Positions 50,989 through 58,580 of a DNA stretch of 64,000 bases are shown here, piece by piece. The number at the start of each line of letters is the position of its first letter. The stretch's first letter is position 1. Origin of the DNA: Xenorhabdus yunnanensis (lineage in GTDB: Bacteria > Pseudomonadota > Gammaproteobacteria > Enterobacterales > Enterobacteriaceae); the NCBI RefSeq assembly GCF_028598805.1, contig NZ_JAQRFI010000022.1:1-64000 (forward strand). The letters run 5' to 3'. The notes under the pieces were generated by a model. That model was not told the DNA's origin, did no database searches, and saw only the letters and a program-made list of their open reading frames with translations. Made by a program: the position numbers and the translations under genes.

Positions 50989-51427
50989 CATTGGTAACTC
51001 CACAGGGTTTACGGACTAATTCTTTGATACCCGCACAATCAATAGACACCGTGTCTGTCTCGCAATCATAAACAAGCGGATACGCATAGTTCGGGCGTGA
51101 CTCCCGTGCAATTGCCCGAATGGCATCCACGGAGCACACGGTATAAACAATCCGGCTTCCGACCGGGAAACACCCCTGACGATTTTGAAAACGGGATATG
51201 GTTAACGTATCTCCGTTTCGACCTGTCACAATCACTTCCTCACACCCCGGATCACACGGTGGGTTAATCAACGCATGAAATATCTGGCCTGCCTGCATTT
51301 CAGGAAAATGCCGCCCTTGTCCGCTACGAAGTTTGACGTTTCCTGATTGACAAAAGGATTCTCCCAATGTACCACTTCCCAACAGATCACACGGCAGCGC
51401 AAGATACTTATTCGGACATGACGGCAT
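50957..51427 (-). CDS. Small beta-rich virion protein, tandem paralogue 3
   Basis: A 156-residue, Cys-rich protein (nine or more Cys, e.g. CDPGCEEV, CFPVG, CETDTVSIDC) overlapping the tail-tube gene by 32 bp. The middle (GCEEVIVTGRNGDTLTISR, then FPVGSRIVY) repeats the strand-turn pattern of the two genes before it (51436-51765 and 51747-52187). Three adjacent diverged copies suggest a head-tail or fibre-attachment subunit family. Function unknown. Confidence 0.55.
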   Translation of the reverse strand: MPSCPNKYLALPCDLLGSGTLGESFCQSGNVKLRSGQGRHFPEMQAGQIFHALINPPCDPGCEEVIVTGRNGDTLTISRFQNRQGCFPVGSRIVYTVCSVDAIRAIARESRPNYAYPLVYDCETDTVSIDCAGIKELVRKPCGVTNEDHKVSGGHS

Positions 51428-51435
51428 CGTGACTC

Positions 51436-51765
51436 CTAACTGGTCTGCTGTTTCAATAATTCAAGAATACCCGTTTCTGTCCAGACAAATGTAATACAGT
51501 CCCCGGCACAATACGGCATCCTTCCTCCCTCGATACCCCGTTCAACCGCGATAGTATCCGGGTACGGTTTTTCATCGTAATTTGTCGTATGATGATATTT
51601 TACGACTTCCGCACGACCGGGGCCTTTCAGGATTAAATACGTATGATTTCCAACCCCAACGGCATCAAGGTCACGTGTGTGTCCATTAGCAATATTCAGG
51701 GTATTCTCTGATGCCGTAATATATTGATCGAGTGTCCCTGAAAACGTCACGATTGCCCGGAACAT
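51436..51765 (-). CDS. Small beta-rich virion protein, tandem paralogue 2
   Basis: A 109-residue protein. NHTYLILKGPGRAEVVKY, then IAVERGIEGGRMPYCAGD and ITFVWTETG correspond to the THYYLTMKGIGSKHEVVLV, VERGTDSTVAQSWPAGT and LYFDWNP segments of the neighbouring gene (51747-52187), so the two are paralogues. It overlaps that gene by 19 bp. Structural subunit inferred from context. Confidence 0.55.
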   Translation of the reverse strand: MFRAIVTFSGTLDQYITASENTLNIANGHTRDLDAVGVGNHTYLILKGPGRAEVVKYHHTTNYDEKPYPDTIAVERGIEGGRMPYCAGDCITFVWTETGILELLKQQTS

Positions 51766-52187
51766 GGCTTTGCCTCCCCATCGATGTGCGTAATGTGTCC
51801 TGCTGCGTCTACCGTAATAATGGTGTCACAAGACAACGCATAACAGCCGGGTGTTATACAACCCCCAATACCTTTATCGGTACACTGTGCGATCATTTCG
51901 CATAGCTGTGCGGGATTCCAGTCAAAATAAAGACAAGTGCCTGCCGGCCAGGATTGTGCAACTGTACTGTCTGTGCCCCGTTCTACATGCAGTTTATTGC
52001 CTGACGCCCCATTCACCAGAACCACTTCATGCTTACTGCCTATCCCCTTCATGGTCAAATAATAATGAGTGCCCGCTGCCGGCGTCATGGCACCGGCTAA
52101 TCCCAATGCCACCATGAGAAATTGATCTGACGGCCCAATATTCATAGACAATGTAGTACTTAAGGCATACTTCGTTTTATCGATCAT
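51747..52187 (-). CDS. Small beta-rich virion protein, tandem paralogue 1
   Basis: A 146-residue protein with the start at ATG 52187 (GTGGAG upstream), overlapping the previous gene by 11 bp. Residues 42-105 carry the shared repeat (YYLTMKGIGSKHEVVLV, KLHVERG, WPAGTCLYFDW). The C-terminal 30 residues are Cys/Gly-rich (CITPGCYALSCDTI). Paralogous to the next two genes. Head-tail or appendage subunit is a guess from location. Confidence 0.55.
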   Translation of the reverse strand: MIDKTKYALSTTLSMNIGPSDQFLMVALGLAGAMTPAAGTHYYLTMKGIGSKHEVVLVNGASGNKLHVERGTDSTVAQSWPAGTCLYFDWNPAQLCEMIAQCTDKGIGGCITPGCYALSCDTIITVDAAGHITHIDGEAKPCSGQS

Positions 52188-52785
52188 GGCAAGCTCCACA
52201 GGCAATAACCGGTGTGGTATCTTCCGGCCATACTTCTAAATCCGGCACATAACACTGTGTTTCATATTGGTTACACGCACTGCTGCATTCCTGCATCACT
52301 GCCGTCGTCGCATTCACGTTGGCGATCATAAACGGTTTATAAAAATAAAGCCGTTTATTGACTGCAACATGATTCACGATCAATTCGCTTTCATAATAGC
52401 CGGGTGGCGCTTTTAGGAACAAGTCGGGCCAACGGAAGCGTACTTCCCCTTTCGGTGTAACAGAGATAGCACACATCGCCCACTGCCACTGACAATGGCT
52501 TATCCGTCGCAAACGCATAATCATGGATTGGCGTACCCAGACATCATTACGTTCCTGCGTGTAAAAACGAAAATCAAAGAGCCGTTCTATTTCACCCGAT
52601 TGAATACGTATCGCCTGACGCGCACTGAATGTATAACAGGGTTCCGGTTTACAGGTTTGTTCAGGACAGACTGGCCCCGGAGATTCACATCCCGGATCAT
52701 AAACGGGTAAAGCACGGGGATCACAATCGATACCACACGCACTGTCCAAATGTGTTCCTGCCCGATTAATCGTATACGATTTCAT
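52177..52785 (-). CDS. Cys-rich virion protein, 202 residues
   Basis: Residues 15-50 contain nine or so cysteines with Pro/Gly (CGIDCDPRALPVYDPGCESPGP, then CPEQTCKPEPC). A strand-rich domain follows (RLFDFRFYTQERNDVWVRQSMIMRLRRISHCQW, LFLKAPPGYYESELIV). The APPGYYESELIV stretch is similar in kind to IPPGEYIIDIPV of the protein at 60570-61082, so these may be distant paralogues. Its ATG overlaps the upstream gene by 4 bp. Tail appendage or connector inferred from location. Confidence 0.55.
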   Translation of the reverse strand: MKSYTINRAGTHLDSACGIDCDPRALPVYDPGCESPGPVCPEQTCKPEPCYTFSARQAIRIQSGEIERLFDFRFYTQERNDVWVRQSMIMRLRRISHCQWQWAMCAISVTPKGEVRFRWPDLFLKAPPGYYESELIVNHVAVNKRLYFYKPFMIANVNATTAVMQECSSACNQYETQCYVPDLEVWPEDTTPVIACGACHDR

Positions 52786-53381
52786 AGGAGTCTCCTGGCT
52801 GATGTTCTGGTACGCCGGCGTACTCTTCCCGAGTGCATTTTGGGACGGGAATTAGAAAAGTTCATAATCCGTGACGCTTTCGTATCCGCAATGGCATCAT
52901 GAAACTGACGGGCTGCAAGTTGTGCCACGGTGTAATCGACCATTTGTGACCCATACATACTGTGTAAGTATTGTCTGGCGCCATCCAGTATCGGCATACG
53001 AAAACGTGTTAAAAATTCTTCCGGGATCTGACAATTATCAATACCTGTTATCGCCCAGGAATAATGCACTAAAACACAGGCTCCCTCATGATAATCATCA
53101 AACAATTGCACCACATTGTACTGGCCGTCACGTGCCCAACGTGTCGTTGATTCGTCATTAACCGAAACGTTAATAATGCTACTGATAAGCTGGTCTGCAG
53201 GGAGATCCAGCCAGTACTCACGCACGCCTGTCTGATAGGGTATCTGTAGCGTATCCGTGAATATTTCCGTTTCGAGCATGAATGTTTTCATGGATTCCAC
53301 TAAGGCCAGTTGCGCCTGTGCGGGGCCGACGCTTCGACACATCAACTGCAACGGTGCGACTAAATCACTGACGACTGCCAT
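52782..53381 (-). CDS. Head-tail connector / neck protein, 199 residues
   Basis: MAVVSDLVAPLQLMCRSVG starts an N-terminal helix. A central strand-rich portion (YWLDLPADQLISSIINVSVN) and a C-terminal helical arm with a basic tail (SGRVRRRTRTSARRLL) follow. Such proteins form the ring between portal and tail tube. The gene overlaps the next one by 17 bp (its start inside 53365-53970). Assignment is by position and general shape. Confidence 0.58.
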   Translation of the reverse strand: MAVVSDLVAPLQLMCRSVGPAQAQLALVESMKTFMLETEIFTDTLQIPYQTGVREYWLDLPADQLISSIINVSVNDESTTRWARDGQYNVVQLFDDYHEGACVLVHYSWAITGIDNCQIPEEFLTRFRMPILDGARQYLHSMYGSQMVDYTVAQLAARQFHDAIADTKASRIMNFSNSRPKMHSGRVRRRTRTSARRLL

Positions 53382-53970
53382 TGATTACCCCCAATAATAA
53401 GAGCGCATTCTGCCAGTGCACGTGCCCTTTTTCCGTATAGACTGTTGATGTTTTGTCGTAAGAATATGCATAAAACATCATAATCTCTTCCAGCGCGGGA
53501 AGCAGATCATCAGTCAGTGGAATATTCTCATCTTTGGTCACCGTCGGAATATGAATACAAAGTCCCCGCACTTTATAATGTTCATGTGGACTGACCGGAT
53601 GGGCTTCATATTCGCCATCGGCACGATTTACTAAATATAATGGGCCGCCTTGTCCATTACATAAAGTTATATCCCATGCAGAAGGTGTTTCTTCCGTCGA
53701 GGCCAGATATCGGATACGTCGTCCAGCGCGGTTAGTCAGTGTATAGGGTGGCAGAAAAGCCGTACAGGGCGTGTGCAGCAAACCATCGGCAGGCAGGTCA
53801 TACATGACCATCTCACCAAATTGCTGTGGATGGTAACGCCCGATAACCTGTAAACTGTAATTAACTGCTATAAGCAGATCCACTTCTTGCCAATGCGTGT
53901 ACGCATATCCCGGCTCTTGGTCTTCAAGGCGACGGGATACACGTTCAATCACGCTATTCGTTGTCGCCAT
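53365..53970 (-). CDS. Head-tail adaptor (gp11-like tail tubular protein), 201 residues
   Basis: MATTNSVIERVSRRLEDQEPGYAYTHWQEVDLLIAVNYSLQVI is a helix-rich start like that of podovirus gp11-type adaptors: a helix, then HWQEVDLL and NYSLQVIGRYHPQQF. Later strands (RRIRYLAS) and a C-terminal helix (LPALEEIMMFYAYSYDK) complete the picture. It probably caps the portal. Gene order (major capsid, then small genes, then this) is standard. Confidence 0.62.
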   Translation of the reverse strand: MATTNSVIERVSRRLEDQEPGYAYTHWQEVDLLIAVNYSLQVIGRYHPQQFGEMVMYDLPADGLLHTPCTAFLPPYTLTNRAGRRIRYLASTEETPSAWDITLCNGQGGPLYLVNRADGEYEAHPVSPHEHYKVRGLCIHIPTVTKDENIPLTDDLLPALEEIMMFYAYSYDKTSTVYTEKGHVHWQNALLLLGVINGSRQ

Positions 53971-53984
53971 AATCGCTCCGAAAA

Positions 53985-54626
53985 CTAAAAAACGTCTTTC
54001 GACATGTCGTTGAGATCTTGTATTACAACAGCATCATTTCCCATACGCGTTTCATCATAGAATGCTGACACAACTTCATTGCCGTTGCGGAATCCATGCG
54101 TTGGCAGCACAGGTTCGACAAAAAGACGTGCCCCTTGTACGGTTTCATGGAATCGGCGCTGCTGTATTTTTTCTTGATTAATCCGTAGTGCTTCCTGTAA
54201 ATCGTCATGCGTATAGATATACGTAATATCCGGTACGTTCGCTAAGATCACGCGATCAATGGGACTTTCTGCATCAAAAGGCATGATATGACCATACGCA
54301 TCAATAATGGCTAACGGCGTTGCCCCCGGTGATACGGGAGGTTTCATGCGATCACGAAGCGCTGTCACGTTCTTATCATTCCCGCGAACCTGTAATAATT
54401 GATTCGGGTTATGACGTATCTGTAATGCCGTACCCCCTCGCTGAAAATGGACTCGCTTACGCGGTGCTTTGGATTCAGTTAGTGTATCCTCTGGTATCTT
54501 ATGAGACACAATATCCAATCCTTCATTGGCTTTTTGCTGCCGAGTTTGGGGTGTTTCATAGGCTAACATTTTCGGTGATTCACTGACTTTCTGCCGTCGG
54601 GTACGTTGTGTGATTTTTTCTGCCAT
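53985..54626 (-). CDS. Unknown virion-region protein, 213 residues
   Basis: The N-terminal 75 residues are basic and disordered (TQRTRRQKVSESPKMLAYE, KKRVHFQRGG). Then comes a mixed alpha/beta portion (LAIIDAYGHIMPFDAES, VPDITYIYTHDDLQEALRI). A basic disordered tail could bind packaged DNA or the scaffold. It lies between the Cys-tailed head protein and the neck gene; 52 bp separate it from the former. No family. Confidence 0.5.
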   Translation of the reverse strand: MAEKITQRTRRQKVSESPKMLAYETPQTRQQKANEGLDIVSHKIPEDTLTESKAPRKRVHFQRGGTALQIRHNPNQLLQVRGNDKNVTALRDRMKPPVSPGATPLAIIDAYGHIMPFDAESPIDRVILANVPDITYIYTHDDLQEALRINQEKIQQRRFHETVQGARLFVEPVLPTHGFRNGNEVVSAFYDETRMGNDAVVIQDLNDMSKDVF

Positions 54627-54677
54627 GATCCGCTCCTGAAAATGAGGGGGAGTCTCATTCTCCCCTTCTGATACACC

Positions 54678-55574
54678 TTAATTAAGTGGCTGACACTCTG
54701 GGTCGGGAAAGATTGTTTCACAAGGCGTCGGTGCACAGTTACACGGATGCTCATCAAAGTATTCCGTAATATCCGCATAAATGCCTACACAAGCATCAAA
54801 CGGTAAGTCCTCTTTAGATGGGTTTGTTGCCGCGTTAAAGGTATTGACCAGATAACCATTCGTGGTTGTTAGTAAGGGAACCGGTAAACCACTTCCTGTT
54901 CCGCCTGCAGAAGCGCCACGCGGAACCTGTATCGTTACCGTTTGTGACGGCACCGTGATCGTTCCTATAACCGTCTTACCATCTGTTGTGGTTAAATTAC
55001 TTACCTGAATTTGCTGTTCTGGAATAACCACATCGACGGGCGTCGTGTTGGCTGTATCCAGTTCTACCGACATCTCATTTGGTAATTTCGTTCGTGGATC
55101 TGGCAAGTTACTGGTCGTTGGCACGTATCCCAGATAAAACCCTGGTTTTGCTAAATCAACCACTAACGGCTTACCTTCACCATCGACTACGTTCAGTTTA
55201 TCTGCGCCCGTTACTTTTCCTGTTTTCGCCTCATACACAGACAGTTCCACAAACGGTGTTAATGTGCCTGCCCCCACACGTTTTACGTGATAGACAACGG
55301 CATTAATCAGCCAGCCTGTTCCCAATAAGTGTGTGGCAATTTCTGCACCATCGGGCATTTTAAAGTCTGATTTCTCGCTAAGTCCCGGAACTTCATATGC
55401 CCCAGTATAGGCAAAGTCTTGGGTATCAATATGTTTTTCTAGCTGATGATTTCGTTTCTTCTGATGCCCTGCCGGTTGTACGGGCAAAACATCATTGAAT
55501 GTTGAAAACAGCGTATCATCAATCCGGCGAAGTACGTTGCCCCCGTCGAATAAGCCAAAGCGTTTCGCTGACAT
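54678..55574 (-). CDS. Putative capsid decoration or head protein, 298 residues
   Basis: Located directly after the major capsid gene. MSAKRFGLFDGGNVLRRIDDTLFSTFN starts the protein. The middle is strand-rich with Thr/Val repeats (VIPEQQIQVSNLTTTDGKTVIGTITVPSQTVTIQVP) and the C-terminus is Cys-rich (CNCAPTPCETIFPDPEC), perhaps cross-linked. Such proteins often reinforce capsids. Unidentified as a family; role inferred from place. Confidence 0.55.
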   Translation of the reverse strand: MSAKRFGLFDGGNVLRRIDDTLFSTFNDVLPVQPAGHQKKRNHQLEKHIDTQDFAYTGAYEVPGLSEKSDFKMPDGAEIATHLLGTGWLINAVVYHVKRVGAGTLTPFVELSVYEAKTGKVTGADKLNVVDGEGKPLVVDLAKPGFYLGYVPTTSNLPDPRTKLPNEMSVELDTANTTPVDVVIPEQQIQVSNLTTTDGKTVIGTITVPSQTVTIQVPRGASAGGTGSGLPVPLLTTTNGYLVNTFNAATNPSKEDLPFDACVGIYADITEYFDEHPCNCAPTPCETIFPDPECQPLN

Positions 55575-55583
55575 ATCTCCTCC

Positions 55584-56549
55584 TTATTTCTTCAGGGTAA
55601 CGTACATCACTGCCAGAGCTTCAGGGCGCATGAGTTTAAACCCATAAACCTGCAACCCCTGCCAATAGGTTGCAAAATCCGTGGCATCCGAATCGACCAC
55701 ACGGTTGTAATTGATTTGCGTGATCATCAAAATAGCATCTTTACGACCAAACAGTACGGTATAACACCGATCCCCAGTATCAGGATCGATATATGTTGGT
55801 GCTTCATGGGTAAACACAAACGTGTATCCCACCATATCGGGCCAAATTTCCCCATTCATTAAGACAATCGTTTTTGCCTGACCGGATTTTGACGCATCGT
55901 ACAAAACAGAATCAGGACGATACATCATCGGTTGTAGCGCATACGGTGTGACAATAATAAAAGGGCCATTAACACCCTGCTCTGCTAATACCGCACGGCC
56001 ATTGGCAAGTTGTTCACCGATATTAGTGGGTGATAAAACGACCGGATGGCCTAGCGTCCCTAAGTTATACTGTCCAGTACGTTTACCTGCGCACTGTCCC
56101 TTATTAAAAGGGGAAACCTGCCAGGGCGTCTGAATGAGAATTTCGCGGGATATCGACAAGTCCATTTTGTTCGATGCGTCGTCTTTCCAGGAATTAACCC
56201 AGGTATTAATATTATCGATTTGTCGCGTATCAATGTAATTGACTTTCAATGACCAGTATTTCGCCCGGTCAATCGTCATACGAAAGATATCCGTCGCTAA
56301 CGTACTGTGTGTTAACGGCTGGTTCTTCTGATAATCGAAGATTTCCGCCTCTGGTTCACGGCGTAAAATAACTTCGTTACCTGTGGTACTGATTTCTTTC
56401 GGAATATCCACAGCCTGACTTGTCGTGATTTGCGCGGTTATGCCTTTCATTTTAAATCGTGCAATCAGCGCTTTCCCGATAATCGGATTCGTCAAGAAAC
56501 TGTAATTCGGGTATCCTGACGCGGCTGGCACTACACCCATCTGTCGCAT
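55584..56549 (-). CDS. Major capsid protein (HK97-fold likely)
   Basis: A 321-residue protein following the scaffold gene, the usual position and size of a podovirus major capsid protein. Extended N-arm (MRQMGVVPAASGYPNYSFLTNP), then E-loop and A-domain-like segments (IFDYQKNQPLTHSTLATDIFRM, GPFIIVTPYALQPMMYRPDSV, YTVLFGRKDAILMI) and C-terminus PEALAVMYVTLKK. The common capsid ending (E-A-x-A-V-M-Y) supports the call. There is no protease gene or cleavage site visible, so maturation would not involve proteolysis. Confidence 0.75.
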   Translation of the reverse strand: MRQMGVVPAASGYPNYSFLTNPIIGKALIARFKMKGITAQITTSQAVDIPKEISTTGNEVILRREPEAEIFDYQKNQPLTHSTLATDIFRMTIDRAKYWSLKVNYIDTRQIDNINTWVNSWKDDASNKMDLSISREILIQTPWQVSPFNKGQCAGKRTGQYNLGTLGHPVVLSPTNIGEQLANGRAVLAEQGVNGPFIIVTPYALQPMMYRPDSVLYDASKSGQAKTIVLMNGEIWPDMVGYTFVFTHEAPTYIDPDTGDRCYTVLFGRKDAILMITQINYNRVVDSDATDFATYWQGLQVYGFKLMRPEALAVMYVTLKK

Positions 56550-56576
56550 ATGAACTCCTCAGTTTATGCTATGCCA

Positions 56577-57671
56577 TTAATCAACAACATGCCCTTGCAA
56601 CATTGCCAACTGGAACTGATCTTCTATCTTCTGATAGCGTTCCGCATCCATTTGGCCGGACATAAATGCTGCGTAAGCCTTATCGTATTCGCGCTGACTC
56701 AACACCTGTTTGCGTTGAACAGGCGGTGTGTTCCCCAGCGCGGTGCCCTGATAATTGACCGGCTGATGGGATTGCCCTTGACTGCTCTGATTGAGACCAC
56801 TACGGAATGTCTGTAATAAATTGATCAATCGTTGTGCATCACCCTGTTTCCAGGCCATATCCACGAGTTTTCCATAAGAGTAACCTCCGACAGCTTCTGA
56901 ATTACGAAATGCCGTAAAGGCGGGGTGCGCCGTTAAGGTCTCTACATCAGGCACCTGAGAACGAATGATAATGTTCATTTCCTGTTCCGGTGTCATACCT
57001 TGTGAGGCCGGGTTACTCTGTGATGCTTTCAGTTGATTAAGTTCACTTTGCAACCGAAATTGTTCCTGCGCGATACGCTGTAAATTTGGTGCCATACTCT
57101 TAAGTATCTTTTGCGTCTGTTCTGCTGCTTGTTTCCGAATATATTGTGCAGAGTCACCGTAGGTTTTTTCTTCTTCGGCAGAAATTTTAATATCATCAAG
57201 ATTGACCTGTGGTATCAGTGACTGCAAAAATTGCTCTTGTTCTTTCTGTTGTTGTTCGGCTAGTTGCTGCTGTCTGACCTGTAAATCCTGCTGTTGCTGG
57301 TGTTGCAGACGCTGATTCTCTAGCTGTAGACGTTGTGCTTCAAACAGCTGTTGTTGTTGTTGATTGTGTTGCATCTGCGCTAACAACGCACTTAAATTCG
57401 GGTCGGTGATAACACCAGGTGTATTCGATTGCCCTGATGGTGGCGCGCCTGCAGTAGATGACAAGCCTTTAATATTACCCTGATCATCAAAAAGACTGAT
57501 AACATCATACTCATTCTGACTTTGGGCATTCTGTTGTTCGGATGACTGTCCCTGAAAGCCGTTCTGTGCGGGTAGCGACGCTGAGGGTGTCCATGTCGGT
57601 GTATTATCCTGTGCCGCAGGAGACTGTCCCCACACCGGCTGATTTGTATCATCATTAAATAAACCTGGCAT
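56577..57671 (-). CDS. Capsid scaffolding protein, Gln-rich
   Basis: A 364-residue protein upstream of the capsid gene. The middle third is Gln-rich coiled coil (QQQQLFEAQRLQLENQRL, QLAEQQQKEQEQFLQS), and its N-terminal 80 residues are disordered. A short folded C-terminal portion (REYDKAYAAFMSGQMDAERYQKI) probably contacts the capsid. This is the composition and location of podovirus scaffolds such as T7 gp9. The gene lies 27 bp before the capsid gene. Confidence 0.72.
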   Translation of the reverse strand: MPGLFNDDTNQPVWGQSPAAQDNTPTWTPSASLPAQNGFQGQSSEQQNAQSQNEYDVISLFDDQGNIKGLSSTAGAPPSGQSNTPGVITDPNLSALLAQMQHNQQQQQLFEAQRLQLENQRLQHQQQQDLQVRQQQLAEQQQKEQEQFLQSLIPQVNLDDIKISAEEEKTYGDSAQYIRKQAAEQTQKILKSMAPNLQRIAQEQFRLQSELNQLKASQSNPASQGMTPEQEMNIIIRSQVPDVETLTAHPAFTAFRNSEAVGGYSYGKLVDMAWKQGDAQRLINLLQTFRSGLNQSSQGQSHQPVNYQGTALGNTPPVQRKQVLSQREYDKAYAAFMSGQMDAERYQKIEDQFQLAMLQGHVVD

Positions 57672-57680
57672 AATGGCACC

Positions 57681-57866
57681 TTAACTGTCTAAGTCGTTTA
57701 ATATCTCTTTCAGGACAGCAACGCGTCCTCGGTTAAAATCATTTGCATCCGTATTTTCATACGCTTCACGGGCATCCTGTAATGCCTGTTGCAGACATTT
57801 TATAAACTGCTGAAAACCTTTATTCTGTTTTAACGCGGTTATCGGTACTTCACGATTACTGATCAT
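57681..57866 (-). CDS. Small head-region protein, 61 residues
   Basis: A short helical protein (FQQFIKCLQQALQDAREAYENTDANDFNRGRVAVLKEILNDL). The AREAYE...R..L pattern resembles that of 58180-58386, so the two may be paralogues. It overlaps the next gene by 4 bp. Packaging or head accessory function is inferred from context. Confidence 0.55.
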   Translation of the reverse strand: MISNREVPITALKQNKGFQQFIKCLQQALQDAREAYENTDANDFNRGRVAVLKEILNDLDS

Positions 57867-58180
57867 AATGTTCCTCTTACCGTCACGATATAGTCCACCA
57901 CGAGCAGGTTTAAATCCACATCCTGCTGTTGGTCTAAGGCAAACGCATAAGTACCCGGTAACGTACTGACAAATTGCGGGCTATTTGTCGAGATTTTAAA
58001 CTGCTTACCATCTACATTAAATGGCTGAAAATCAATGTTTTTGACCGTATCACTCTTTTTGGGAGCATAATAGACCAGATAACCGTGTGTGGAATTATTG
58101 GTCTGTGCCACGCTGGCGATCAATGTCTGGGGTTTATTATTCTCACCAATGGTGAGGACTTTTGCATAGCTTTTTGCCAT
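57863..58180 (-). CDS. Small strand-rich head protein, 105 residues
   Basis: KVLTIGENNKPQTLIASVAQTNN and YLVYYAPKKSDTVKNIDF are strand-rich, followed by a DGKQFKISTNSPQFVS segment and QQQDVDLNLLVVDYIVTVRGTL at the C-terminus. A small beta-sandwich is plausible, as in head-decoration proteins. It overlaps both neighbours by 1-4 bp. Identity uncertain. Confidence 0.55.
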   Translation of the reverse strand: MAKSYAKVLTIGENNKPQTLIASVAQTNNSTHGYLVYYAPKKSDTVKNIDFQPFNVDGKQFKISTNSPQFVSTLPGTYAFALDQQQDVDLNLLVVDYIVTVRGTL

Positions 58181-58386
58181 TACAGTTTCTCCATTGGGGT
58201 TATAAAGAGCACTCGCAATACTGTTTTATACGCCTGTAATAATCGTCTACGTTCTTCCGTTGCCGGATAGGCTTCGTACTGTTCACGGGCCTGGGCCAAT
58301 TGCGCTTCTAAGAACCAGCGTATGTGTCGGCCAATGACGTGATTGCGTAATCTGTTAATTCCTCGATACTGTTCATCCGTAATCAT
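58180..58386 (-). CDS. Small helical protein, 68 residues
   Basis: MITDEQYRGINRLRNHVIGRHIRWFLEAQLAQAREQYEAYP begins a helical hairpin with AREQYE similar to AREAYE of 57681-57866. It overlaps the neighbouring genes by 1 and 4 bp. Possibly a DNA-packaging or head-completion factor; no family match. Confidence 0.5.
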   Translation of the reverse strand: MITDEQYRGINRLRNHVIGRHIRWFLEAQLAQAREQYEAYPATEERRRLLQAYKTVLRVLFITPMEKL

Positions 58387-58571
58387 AGTGCCTCCTGTGA
58401 AATTGCGCGATACACTATTAGAGATTCCCGATATTCTTCCGCCAGTTCCCCTCGCTGTTCTAACTCGGCATAATTTTCCGGTATTTCTAAATGCTCCCGG
58501 AGTAAGTCGTAAATCGCGTCTGCTTCGGACATACTTCGAAAGGTCACAATGGCTTCCTGTAATTCCGTCAT
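58383..58571 (-). CDS. Small acidic helical protein, 62 residues
   Basis: MTELQEAIVTFRSMSEADAIYDLLREHLEIPENYAELEQRG is acidic and helical. It overlaps the next small gene by 4 bp, and a 9 bp gap separates it from the spike gene. I see no motif. Operon context only. Confidence 0.5.
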   Translation of the reverse strand: MTELQEAIVTFRSMSEADAIYDLLREHLEIPENYAELEQRGELAEEYRESLIVYRAISQEAL

Positions 58572-58580
58572 GATACCCCC

